A stretch of DNA of 64,000 nucleotides, taken from Saccharopolyspora gloriosae (lineage in GTDB: Bacteria; Actinomycetota; Actinomycetes; Mycobacteriales; Pseudonocardiaceae). The stretch is from NCBI RefSeq assembly GCF_014203325.1, contig NZ_JACHIV010000001.1, positions 3,349,501-3,413,500 of the forward strand, read 5' to 3'. Of the stretch, positions 32,181 to 39,870 are shown piece after piece. The position numbers and the translations under genes were made by a program. The stretch's first letter is position 1, and the number at the start of each line of letters is the position of its first letter. The notes beneath the pieces were generated by a model. The model was not told the origin of the DNA and searched no databases. It saw only the letters and a program-made list of their open reading frames with translations.

Positions 32181-33197
32181 GTGCCGGCACGTGCAGCGAC
32201 CCTCACCGACGTCGCCAAGGAAGCGGGCGTGTCGCTCGCGACGGCGTCGCGCGCGCTCAACGGCAGCGAACGCGTCGTCCGGGCCGAGCTGCACGCCCGC
32301 ACGCTGGAAGCCGCCGCCCGGCTCGGCTACACGCCCAACGCCCAGGCCCAGTCGATGGCCCGGGGCTCCACCGACCTGGTGGGACTGCTGGTCAACGACA
32401 TCTCCGACCCCTACTTCTCCACCATCGCCGCCGGGTTGGCCAACGCCGCCGAGCAGCACGGGCTGCTGGTGATGCTGTGCAGCACCGGCGGCAGGCCCGA
32501 ACGCGAGCTGGAGCTGCTGGCGGCGCTGCGGCGCCAGCGCGGGCGCGCGATCGTGCTGGCGGGCAGCCGCACCAACGACCGCGCGCACCTGCGGGAGCTC
32601 GCCGCGCAGGTGGAACCGTTCACCGAGTCCGGCGGGCGGGTGGCCGCGATCAGCGAACCCCGGCTGCCGGTCGACACCGTGGTCGTCGACAACCGGCGGG
32701 GCGCCCACGACCTGGCGGTGGAGCTCGCCGCGCTCGGCTACCGGCGTCCCGCCGTCCTCACCGGACCGGAGCGCCTGCTCGTCTCGCGCGACCGGCGGGA
32801 CGGTTTCACCGCGGGCTGGCGGAAATCCGCCGACGGAGAACCGTTCTTCCTCGCCGAGGAGTTCACCCGCGACGGCGGGTTCCGGGCGATGCAGCGACTG
32901 CTGGACGAGCACCCGGAGGTCGACTGCGCCTTCGCCATCAACGACCTGATGGCGCTGGGCGCGATGGCGGCCTGCCGGGAGCGCGGCGTGGACGTGCCGG
33001 GTGATCTCGCGGTCGCGGGGTTCGACGACATCTCGACGCTGCGCGACGTCACGCCGGGGCTGACCACGGTCCGGCTGCCGCTGACCGAGATGGGCGGCAT
33101 GGCGCTGGACCTGGTGCTCAACGAGGCGGACGGCAAACCGCGCCGCCGCAAGGTGCGCGGCGAGGTCGTGGTGCGGGAGAGCACTCCGCGGCGTTGA
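32181..33197 (+). CDS. LacI-family repressor, hub of a local regulon
   Basis: This is a 338-aa protein. ATLTDVAKEAGVSLATASRALNG is the canonical LacI HTH and hinge helix. A periplasmic-binding-like effector domain follows (VGLLVNDISDPYFSTIAAG, VDTVVVDNRRGAHDLAVEL, CAFAINDLMALGAMAAC, VPGDLAVAGFDDISTLRDV). The GTG start has GGAAGGAG upstream. Its own promoter and neighbouring operons carry near-identical palindromes of LacI spacing, so it very likely represses gfo-pmoA, the MHS transporter, itself, the Gfo/DUF993/isomerase operon and the distant PL11 lyase. The inducer is probably a rhamnogalacturonan fragment or derived sugar (inference). Confidence 0.92.
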   Translation: MPARAATLTDVAKEAGVSLATASRALNGSERVVRAELHARTLEAAARLGYTPNAQAQSMARGSTDLVGLLVNDISDPYFSTIAAGLANAAEQHGLLVMLCSTGGRPERELELLAALRRQRGRAIVLAGSRTNDRAHLRELAAQVEPFTESGGRVAAISEPRLPVDTVVVDNRRGAHDLAVELAALGYRRPAVLTGPERLLVSRDRRDGFTAGWRKSADGEPFFLAEEFTRDGGFRAMQRLLDEHPEVDCAFAINDLMALGAMAACRERGVDVPGDLAVAGFDDISTLRDVTPGLTTVRLPLTEMGGMALDLVLNEADGKPRRRKVRGEVVVRESTPRR

Positions 33198-33436
33198 CGC
33201 GGTCTCCCCGACCGGAGCGGTGGCGGAACCTCGGGTCCTGCCTTGGAACCTCTCGTTCCAGGTGAGCGGTGTTCTTGGCCGACGGGCCCCACGAGGCTCC
33301 TCGGGAGTGCGGCCCTGCGTTGCGCCTCGGACCGGTGATCCTGCCGAGCGGCCGGCAACGCAGATCTGGACCGCAGCGGTGTCGCAGCTGACGAGCTCAA
33401 GACCGTTCCCCCGGTACCGCCGCCGACGTCCTCCTC

Positions 33437-33450
33437 GGAAAACGCCTTCC
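33437..33450. promoter_or_regulatory. LacI-type operator O4
   Basis: GGAAAACGCCTTCC, upstream of the -35 box of the Gfo/DUF993 operon promoter. It lies 55 bp from O5 centre to centre, suiting cooperative or looped binding. Confidence 0.6.
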
Positions 33451-33458
33451 GTTGCACC

Positions 33459-33488
33459 TTGCCTCGCGAACCGGCTTCCGCCTACGGT
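33459..33488 (+). promoter_or_regulatory. Promoter of the Gfo/DUF993/isomerase operon
   Basis: TTGCCT (33459-33464), 18-bp spacer, TACGGT (33483-33488), with operator O5 beginning 3 bp later. The PL11 lyase has the same layout (TTGCCA-18-TACGCT, operator 2 bp later). Confidence 0.6.
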
Positions 33489-33491
33489 TTT

Positions 33492-33505
33492 GGTAAGCGC
33501 TTTCC
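33492..33505. promoter_or_regulatory. LacI-type operator O5
   Basis: GGTAAGCGCTTTCC, the exact reverse complement of the sites at 30571 and 60694, placed over the transcription start of the operon. Confidence 0.8.
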
Positions 33506-33521
33506 AGAGAGGCGGTACCGC

Positions 33522-34673
33522 ATGACGGAGCGAAGGCTGGGCGTCATCATGAACGGCGTCACCGGCAGGATGGGGCACCGCCAGCACCTGGTGCGGTCGG
33601 TCCTGGCCATCCGGGAGCAGGGCGGCGTCGAGCTCTCCGACGGCAGCCGGGTGCGGCTCGACCCGATCCTCGTCGGCCGCAACGCCGAGAAGCTCGCGGA
33701 GCTCGCGGCACGGCACGACCTGGACCGGTGGACCACCGACCTCGACACCGCCCTGTCCGATACCGAGGACGCGCTCTACTTCGACGCGCAGCTGACGAGC
33801 GTGCGGGAACCCGCGATCATGCGGGCGATCGCCGCGGGCAAGCACGTCTACACCGAGAAGCCGATCGCCGACGACGTCGAGGGCGCGCTGCGGCTGGCCC
33901 ACGCGGCGAGCGAGGCGGGCGTACGGGCCGGCGTGGTGCACGACAAGCTCTACCTGCCGGGCCTGCTGAAGCTGCGGCGCCTGGTGGAGAGCGGCTTCTT
34001 CGGCCGCGTCCTGTCGGTGCGCGGCGAATTCGGCTACTGGGTCTTCGAAGGCGATCTGCAACCGGCGCAACGCCCGAGCTGGAACTACCGCCAGGAGGAC
34101 GGCGGCGGCATCACCACCGACATGTTCCCGCACTGGAACTACGTGCTGGAGAACCTGTTCGGCCGCGTCGAAGCGGTCACCGCACGCGTGGTCACGCACA
34201 TCCCGCAGCGCTGGGACGAACGCGGCGACGCCTACCCCGCCACCGCCGACGACGCCGCCTACGGCATCTTCGAGCTCGACGGCGGGATCGTCGCGCAGCT
34301 CAACTCCTCGTGGACGACCCGCGTGCACCGCGACGAGCTGGTGGAGTTCCACGTGGACGGCACGCACGGCAGCGCCGTCGCCGGCCTGCACCAGTGCCGC
34401 GCGCAGCACCGCGCCGCGACCCCGAAACCGGTGTGGAACCCCGACCTGGTGGAGCGCACCCCGTTCCGGGAGCAGTGGTCGCCCGTGCCCGACAACGGGG
34501 AGTTCGACAACGGGTTCAAGGCGCAGTGGGAGCAGTTCGTGCGCTACCTGCACAACGACGGCGACCACCCCTACGACTTCCTGGCCGGAGTGCGCGGACT
34601 GCGGCTCGCCGAGGCGGGGCTCACGTCCTCCCGTGAGGGGCGCCGCGTCGAGCTCGGCGAGGTGGCACCGTGA
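33522..34673 (+). CDS. Gfo/Idh/MocA family oxidoreductase
   Basis: This is a 383-aa protein. RLGVIMNGVTGRMGHRQHLV is an atypical G-x-x-G-x-x-G Rossmann start like that of a DUF993-linked subgroup. KHVYTEKPIADDVEGALRLA carries the EKP motif. GGGITTDMFPHWNYVLENLF supplies the catalytic-domain D-x-x-x-H. A conserved Trp/Tyr-rich FEGDLQPAQRPSWNYR lies between. It would oxidise a hydroxyl of a sugar-derived substrate using NAD(P). It is the first gene of a coupled three-gene operon (GTGA overlap with DUF993). The start was chosen after the operator and promoter. Confidence 0.9.
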   Translation: MTERRLGVIMNGVTGRMGHRQHLVRSVLAIREQGGVELSDGSRVRLDPILVGRNAEKLAELAARHDLDRWTTDLDTALSDTEDALYFDAQLTSVREPAIMRAIAAGKHVYTEKPIADDVEGALRLAHAASEAGVRAGVVHDKLYLPGLLKLRRLVESGFFGRVLSVRGEFGYWVFEGDLQPAQRPSWNYRQEDGGGITTDMFPHWNYVLENLFGRVEAVTARVVTHIPQRWDERGDAYPATADDAAYGIFELDGGIVAQLNSSWTTRVHRDELVEFHVDGTHGSAVAGLHQCRAQHRAATPKPVWNPDLVERTPFREQWSPVPDNGEFDNGFKAQWEQFVRYLHNDGDHPYDFLAGVRGLRLAEAGLTSSREGRRVELGEVAP

Positions 34674-35845
34674 CCGCGCTGCAGCTGCCCCGCGCGGACG
34701 GCACCCTCGTCGAGCACGTGCTCACCCCGCCCCGGCACTGGCCGGAACCGGCCGGTCCATTGAGGACTCGCGTCGCCTACGCCGCGGTGCACGTGGTGCC
34801 GAGGGCGCTGGGCGAGAACGTGCCGGGTGCCCCCGCCGACATCGATTGGGAGTCGACCCTGGCGTACCGGCGCCGCATCTGGTCCTACGGGCTGGGGGTC
34901 GCCGAGGCCATGGACACCGCGCAGCGCGGCATGGGCGTCGGCTGGACGCAGGCCGCCGAGCTCATCCGCCGCTCAGCCTCCGAAGCGCGCGCCACCGGTG
35001 GCGCGATCGCCGCCGGAGCGGGAACCGATCAGCTCGACCTCGCCGCGCTCCCGTCCGGGCGCGCGGGCCTGGAGGCGGTGCTGGACGCCTACCGCGAGCA
35101 GCTGGAGGTCGTCGCGGACAGCGGCGCGACGGTCATCGTGATGGCCTCCCGCGCGCTGGCCGCGATCGCGCGCTCGGCCGCGGACTACGCCGCGGTGTAC
35201 GGAGCGTTGCTCGACGAGGCCGACGCACCGGTGATCCTGCACTGGCTGGGACCGATGTTCGACCCGCTGCTCAACGGCTACTGGGGCAGCGAGGAGGTGG
35301 CAGCGGCGACGCGGACCTTCCTGGAGATCATCCGGGCGCGCCCGGAGAAGGTCGACGGCGTGAAGGTCTCGCTGCTCGACGCCGAGCACGAGATCGCGCT
35401 CCGACGCGCCCTGCCGACCGGAGTGCGCCTCTACACCGGCGACGACTTCAACTACCCCGGCCTGATCGTGGGCGAGGGCACCGACCATTCGGACGCGCTG
35501 CTGGGCGTGTTCGCGGCGATCTACCCGGCCGCGTCCGCCGCGATCCAAGCCCTCGACCGCGACGATCCGCGCACCGCGAAGTCCATTTTGGACAGCACGG
35601 AACCGTTGGGACGACTGCTGTTCGAATCCCCGACGTTCCACTACAAGACCGGAATCGCGTTCCTGTCCTGGCTCAACGGTCACCAGCCCGGCTTCGCCAT
35701 GGCCGGTGGCCTGCACGCAGGCCGGTCGGTCCCGCACCTCGCCGAGGTGCTCCGAGCGGCCGACGGCGCGGGCCTGCTGCTCGACCCCGACCTGGCGGCG
35801 CACCGGATGCGGCAGTTCCTCGCGGTGAACGGAGTGCGGACATGA
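34670..35845 (+). CDS. DUF993 family TIM-barrel protein (aldolase/lyase-like)
   Basis: This 391-aa protein matches DUF993, a group distantly related to dihydrodipicolinate synthase. Conserved stretches include RVAYAAVHVVPRALGENVPG, IDWESTLAYRRRIWSYGLGVAEAMDTAQRGMG, VDGVKVSLLDAEHEIALRR (a Lys in the barrel, candidate Schiff base) and YTGDDFNYPGLI. It may cleave a 3-keto or 2-keto sugar derivative made by the upstream dehydrogenase (inference). It is coupled to both neighbours: a GTGA overlap upstream and an ATGA overlap downstream. Confidence 0.88.
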   Translation: MTALQLPRADGTLVEHVLTPPRHWPEPAGPLRTRVAYAAVHVVPRALGENVPGAPADIDWESTLAYRRRIWSYGLGVAEAMDTAQRGMGVGWTQAAELIRRSASEARATGGAIAAGAGTDQLDLAALPSGRAGLEAVLDAYREQLEVVADSGATVIVMASRALAAIARSAADYAAVYGALLDEADAPVILHWLGPMFDPLLNGYWGSEEVAAATRTFLEIIRARPEKVDGVKVSLLDAEHEIALRRALPTGVRLYTGDDFNYPGLIVGEGTDHSDALLGVFAAIYPAASAAIQALDRDDPRTAKSILDSTEPLGRLLFESPTFHYKTGIAFLSWLNGHQPGFAMAGGLHAGRSVPHLAEVLRAADGAGLLLDPDLAAHRMRQFLAVNGVRT

Positions 35846-36690
35846 CCGACGACCTGGCGAGGCTGTCGCTGAACACGGCGACGACGAAGCGGTGGACGCT
35901 GCGCGAAGCCGTCGACGGCGCGGCTCGGGCCGGGCTGCCCGCGGTCGGGCTGTGGCGCGACCGCGTCGCCGAAGCAGGGCTGGAGACGGCGGCGAAGACG
36001 GTGCGCGACGCGGGCCTGCGGGTCTCCAGCCTGTGCCGGGGCGGCTTCCTCACGGCCGCCGACCCGGCGGGAGCGCAGGCCGCGCTGGACGACAACCGGG
36101 CGGCGATCGTCGAGGCCGCCACCGTGGGCACGGACGCGTTGATCCTGGTCGTGGGTGGCCTGCCCGACGGGAGCCGCGACCTCGCCGGAGCGCGCGCCAG
36201 GGTGGCCGACCGGCTCGCCGAACTCGCCCCGTTCGCCCGCGAGCACGGCGTGCGCCTCGTACTCGAACCCCTGCACCCGATGTACGTCGCCGACCGCGCC
36301 GTGGTCTCCACGCTGGAGCAGGCGCTGGACCTCGCCGCGCCGCACCCGGCCGACGCGGTGGCCGTCGTCGTCGACACCTTCCACGTCTTCTGGGATCCGA
36401 ACCTCGCCGACAGCGTCGCGCGCGCGGGCCGCGAACACCGCATCGCCGCCTACCAGGTGTGCGACTTCAACCTCCCCATCGCAGCGGATGCCCTGCTGTC
36501 CCGGGGAATGATGGGCGACGGCGTCATCGACTTCACCCCCATCACCCGCGCGATCACCGCCACCGGCTACACCGGAGACGTCGAAGTGGAGATCTTCAAC
36601 GCCGACATCTGGTCCACCCCCGGCGACGAAGTCCTCCCCACGATGACCGCCCGCTACCGACAACTCGTCTTGCCCCACCTCGGTGGATGA
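35842..36690 (+). CDS. Sugar phosphate isomerase/epimerase (AP endonuclease 2-like TIM barrel)
   Basis: This is a 282-aa protein. LSLNTATTKRWTLREAVDGAARAG, GLRVSSLCRGGFLTA, VRLVLEPLHPMYVADRAVVS, AVVVDTFHVFWDPNLADSV and DVEVEIFNADIWSTP contain the metal ligands Glu, Asp/His, His and Glu of the xylose-isomerase-like fold (EPLHP, DTFH, VEIFN). It is the last gene of the Gfo-DUF993-isomerase operon. It probably interconverts keto-sugar isomers in the same degradative route; the substrate is unknown. Confidence 0.88.
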   Translation: MTDDLARLSLNTATTKRWTLREAVDGAARAGLPAVGLWRDRVAEAGLETAAKTVRDAGLRVSSLCRGGFLTAADPAGAQAALDDNRAAIVEAATVGTDALILVVGGLPDGSRDLAGARARVADRLAELAPFAREHGVRLVLEPLHPMYVADRAVVSTLEQALDLAAPHPADAVAVVVDTFHVFWDPNLADSVARAGREHRIAAYQVCDFNLPIAADALLSRGMMGDGVIDFTPITRAITATGYTGDVEVEIFNADIWSTPGDEVLPTMTARYRQLVLPHLGG

Positions 36691-36900
36691 GCATGACTCC
36701 CCCTGACGGCCCAACAGGCGATCGTTCACCGCCACCGCGCCCTTTCAAAACCCCCTGGACGCACCAATCGACCGGCGTTCGGAGGACCCGCGAGCTGCGC
36801 AAAACGCTGCTCCGAACGTCAGCCGACAGGCGGCAGACAACGAGGCGCCGCTTGTGGTGAGTTGGCACGGTCTCGCTGATCAAGCAGCCGTGGAGGGTGA

Positions 36901-38277
36901 GTGGACCTCAAGACAGCGTTCGAGAAGCTCAACGAAGAATCCGTCGTGTCGTTCCACTCGACCCCTCGCCTTGTCGACCAAGTGCGCGGGCGCGCGAAAC
37001 ACCTCGATCGGGAACGCGTCAAGAAGAAGCGTCCGCCCCTGGCGCGGCCCGGCCGAACATTTCCGTTCCCTGGCGCGCAGAACGCAGCGAGCGGTATGTC
37101 AGTCACTCCTTGGCAGCTGCTGCACACCTTTGCCCGTGCGGTCGCACTGGCCGGACAGGGTTCCGCGCGTGCGTTGGCCCAGCAATGGGACTGCCTGCGC
37201 TACGTCACGGCCATCGAAACCCGCGACGGACGTCGGATGCGGCTCAGTTCCGAGGGCGAGAACTGGCACACCCACAAGCGGTCGCTGCAAGCTCGAGATC
37301 TCGGCAGTGCCTTCGGACTTTCAGCCGCACAGCAGCTGTTGCGGGAGCGCTACCCCGATCACCGGTTCGACGTCCTGGATGCGGAAATCGTGTTCAGCGC
37401 CTTCCGCCCCGCGAAGGGGCGGAGGCCTGCGGCAGGAAACTCCGGATTGCCGAACCATTTCCTCGTGGGGCGCAAACCAGGTGCCCCGCTGCGCATCTTC
37501 GCCGTGGACGCAAGGGGATCGCACGGTAAGCCGGAGGCCCAGCACGACCAGCTCGCGCGTTCACAGCACCGTGCGCACACGTTGCTGCTCGGCGAGTCGG
37601 ACACGAGAGGAGAGCCGGTTCCCGCACTGATGCTCGCGACGAGCTTGCTCAAGGGCGAGGGCATCGAGACCCGAGTGTTGGCGACGGACGGGCTCGGCAT
37701 CCTGACGGTGCCTGGGAAGTCCGCTCCGAACCTGTCCGAACCTGCTGCCGACAAGAACTTGTACCCCGAGATCGACACTCGCGATGCCGACGGGCTCCCG
37801 AGTTCACGTCCCGGCTTCGCCATTCACGAGGATCACTGGGAATGGCTGTCTCAGATCCTCGCCCGCACTGGGGCCGCTTCTCTGCTCACCTTCGCCGGAG
37901 AACGAGACACAGCTCGCGGCCTTCTCACGGAGCGTCAGCAGAAGCTGCTGGGCCCGACCGGCTCCGACTCGACCCCTGGACTCCAGTGCGATGCCAGCAT
38001 CACGCTCGGAGGCATGACCTTTGTGGGAACCGACCAGGTCTTCCGCCTGCGAAAGCAACGCGTCGAGGTGTTCTCCGCGCTGCTCTCCGAGCAACGCGAC
38101 CTGCTTGCCAACTGGCGTTTGGATGAGCACGAAGCACGCCTGCCGACGGTCCTGAAGGCATGGCACCGCAACAAGTCCGTCGTCGAGCACCAATGGGGTG
38201 GACTAGTGCACATGGACTCGAGCGGCGCGTTGCTGGCGATCAGGAAGCAGCGCAGGTCCAACCGACGACTGCTCTGA
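36901..38277 (+). CDS. Uncharacterised 458-aa protein, possible nuclease-like core
   Basis: The protein starts at a GTG with GGAGGG upstream, and its base use looks visibly less GC-skewed than its neighbours. I do not recognise a family. The N-terminus reads VVSFHSTPRLVDQVRGRAKH with a Lys/Arg stretch. A central alpha/beta block around residues 150-230 (FDVLDAEIVFSAF, NHFLVGRK, LRIFAVDARGSHGKPEAQHDQLARSQH) has the shape of a PD-(D/E)XK fold: an acidic strand, then a strand ending Asp-x-Arg-Gly-Ser-x-Gly with a Gln-Leu helix. The expected catalytic Lys is Arg, so it may be inactive or a different fold. The C-terminus has WLSQILARTGAASLLTFAGE and a basic tail. It is probably a horizontally acquired single gene. 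Confidence 0.72.
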   Translation: MDLKTAFEKLNEESVVSFHSTPRLVDQVRGRAKHLDRERVKKKRPPLARPGRTFPFPGAQNAASGMSVTPWQLLHTFARAVALAGQGSARALAQQWDCLRYVTAIETRDGRRMRLSSEGENWHTHKRSLQARDLGSAFGLSAAQQLLRERYPDHRFDVLDAEIVFSAFRPAKGRRPAAGNSGLPNHFLVGRKPGAPLRIFAVDARGSHGKPEAQHDQLARSQHRAHTLLLGESDTRGEPVPALMLATSLLKGEGIETRVLATDGLGILTVPGKSAPNLSEPAADKNLYPEIDTRDADGLPSSRPGFAIHEDHWEWLSQILARTGAASLLTFAGERDTARGLLTERQQKLLGPTGSDSTPGLQCDASITLGGMTFVGTDQVFRLRKQRVEVFSALLSEQRDLLANWRLDEHEARLPTVLKAWHRNKSVVEHQWGGLVHMDSSGALLAIRKQRRSNRRLL

Positions 38278-38281
38278 CCTA

Positions 38282-39304
38282 CTACCGCGATACCGCGGAG
38301 AGGGGGATTTCGCCGGAGCCTCGGGGGGTGAGGGTGAGCGGGAGGGTGAGGGTGGCGCCGGTCCCCGTTGTGCCGTCGAGTTGGTTGAACAGCTCGGCGG
38401 TGGCGGTGCGGGCGATGACGGCGGGGGCCTGGTCGACGACGGTGACCGCCGGGTACAGGGACTCGGCCATCGGGAAGTCGCCGAAGCTGATGAAGGCGAT
38501 GTCGGGGCGTCCGCGCGCGTGCAGCGCGGGCACCACGCCGAGCGAGCAGCGCGCGTTCGAGGAGAGCACCGCGGTGGGCGGTTCCAGGGAGCGCAGCAGG
38601 TCGTCGAGCGCGCTGCGGGCTTCGGCTGCGCTGGACAGGCCCGTTTTGACGAGGTGCTCGTCCACGCCGACGCGGGAGGACTCCATGGCGCTGCGGTAGC
38701 CGCGGATCCGCTCGCCGGTGGTGTAGACGTCGGGTCGGTCGCCGATGAGCGCGATGCGGGTGTGCCCTGAGTGCAGCAGGTGGCGGGTCGCGGCCTCCGC
38801 CGCGCCGAAGTCGTCCCCGAGGACGGTGGTGCCGAGCCCGGTCGCCGGTCGTGCCGGGCGGTCCGCGAAGACCACCGGCGTGCTGCCCGCGACGGCGCGC
38901 AGGTAGCTCTGGTCGCGGCTGACCGGAACCATGATCAGGCCCGAGACCTGGCGCTGCAGCAGGCTTTCCACGAGTCCGTGCTCGCGTTCCGGGTCGCCGC
39001 CGACGCTGGAGACGAGCACCGCGTGGCCGCGTTCCAGCGCGCTTTGCTCGATGACGCTGGCCATCTCGGCGAAGAACGGGTCCGACAGCGATTCCAGCAC
39101 CACGCCGATCGCCTCGTCGCGGCCCACCCGCAGCGAGCGGGCGTGGAAGTTCGGCCGGTAGTTCAGCTCGTCGATGGTGGCCTGCACCTGACCGCGGGTG
39201 CTCTCGGAGACCCCGGCCGCGCCGTTGATCACGCGCGAGACGGTCTTGGGGCTCACTCCGGCCGCGGTGGCCACGTCGTAGAGCGTGACGTTGCCTCCAG
39301 GCAC
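38282..39304 (-). CDS. LacI-family regulator of the FGGY-kinase/aldolase operon
   Basis: The protein has 340 aa from a GTG, the only usable start ahead of the HTH. NVTLYDVATAAGVSPKTVSRVING is the LacI HTH. AIGVVLESLSDPFFAEMASV, GDDFGAAEAATRHLLHSGHTRIALIGDRPD and IAFISFGDFPMAESLYPAVT form the effector domain. It overlaps the end of the P-loop kinase gene by 52 bp, making it the last cistron of the sugar operon that starts at 43755. It probably autoregulates that operon through the CATCGATG sites at 43822-43868. Confidence 0.9.
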   Translation of the reverse strand: MPGGNVTLYDVATAAGVSPKTVSRVINGAAGVSESTRGQVQATIDELNYRPNFHARSLRVGRDEAIGVVLESLSDPFFAEMASVIEQSALERGHAVLVSSVGGDPEREHGLVESLLQRQVSGLIMVPVSRDQSYLRAVAGSTPVVFADRPARPATGLGTTVLGDDFGAAEAATRHLLHSGHTRIALIGDRPDVYTTGERIRGYRSAMESSRVGVDEHLVKTGLSSAAEARSALDDLLRSLEPPTAVLSSNARCSLGVVPALHARGRPDIAFISFGDFPMAESLYPAVTVVDQAPAVIARTATAELFNQLDGTTGTGATLTLPLTLTPRGSGEIPLSAVSR

Positions 39305-39870
39305 GCCGGTTCCCTTCCACTCAGGCCGCGCCGGTCCAGCTCGGCGAGCTGCTCGGCGATCGGCCGCGTCGCGTCCACTTTAACGTGCGGGGTGATCGGC
39401 GGGGCCGTCCGCGCGGCCAGCACCCGCTCCGGGGCGGCGAGCTTGTCGGCGTCGCGTTCGGCCGCCCGCCCGCGCATCCGGGCCAGGACGACCTCCGGTG
39501 GGCTGTCCATCCAGACCAGCACCGGGTCGACGTCGACCGCGCGGAACCGCTCGGTGGCGGCCGCCCACGAAGCCGGGTCGGCGCGTTCGGCGGTGAACGG
39601 CGCGACGAGCACCGCGGAGGTGCCGACCCGCACCGAGTCGAACGCCGTGGCCAGCAACGACTCGTAGCGCGCGCCGCGGGCGTGCTCCCGCATCCACGGG
39701 TGGTCCGGCGCGGCGCCCGCGCCGCTGACCTCGCCCAGCAGGGAGGTCAGCGGCCCGGTGACGACGTCGAGGTCGAGCAGCGCGGCACCCAGCCGTGCGG
39801 CCAGCGCCCCGGCCAGCGTGGTCTTGCCGCTGGCCGGAGCACCGGAGACGAACACCGCGAGCGGGCTCAT
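39253..39870 (-). CDS. P-loop small-molecule kinase-like ATPase
   Basis: This is a 205-aa protein. Walker A VSGAPASGKTTLAGALAARLG is at the extreme N-terminus, and LLDLDVVTGPLTSLLGEVSG supplies the acidic residue. DPVLVWMDSPPEVVLARMRGRAAERDADKL is an LID-like Arg-rich region as in gluconokinase, shikimate kinase and zeta-type kinases. It likely phosphorylates a sugar, an aldehyde or another small metabolite in the same operon. ATGA coupling to the sugar porter upstream and overlap with lacI downstream tie it to that pathway. The exact substrate is not inferable. Confidence 0.82.
   Translation of the reverse strand: MSPLAVFVSGAPASGKTTLAGALAARLGAALLDLDVVTGPLTSLLGEVSGAGAAPDHPWMREHARGARYESLLATAFDSVRVGTSAVLVAPFTAERADPASWAAATERFRAVDVDPVLVWMDSPPEVVLARMRGRAAERDADKLAAPERVLAARTAPPITPHVKVDATRPIAEQLAELDRRGLSGREPACLEATSRSTTWPPRPE

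Larger units (their letters stand above)
33198..33521. other. Intergenic region with repeat remnant and operators
   Basis: These 324 bases hold no gene. Near 33219 they start with GGTGGCGGAACCTC, identical to the leading edge of the dispersed repeats, 22 nt after the lacI stop. No stem or core follows, so at most a degraded copy is present. The right half has two LacI-type operators and a promoter. Confidence 0.55.

Noticed and set aside
33219-33290. Possible fifth copy of the structured repeat after lacI
   Set aside because: Only the 14-bp leading edge matches; arms and core are absent. Kept only as a remark in the intergenic entry.
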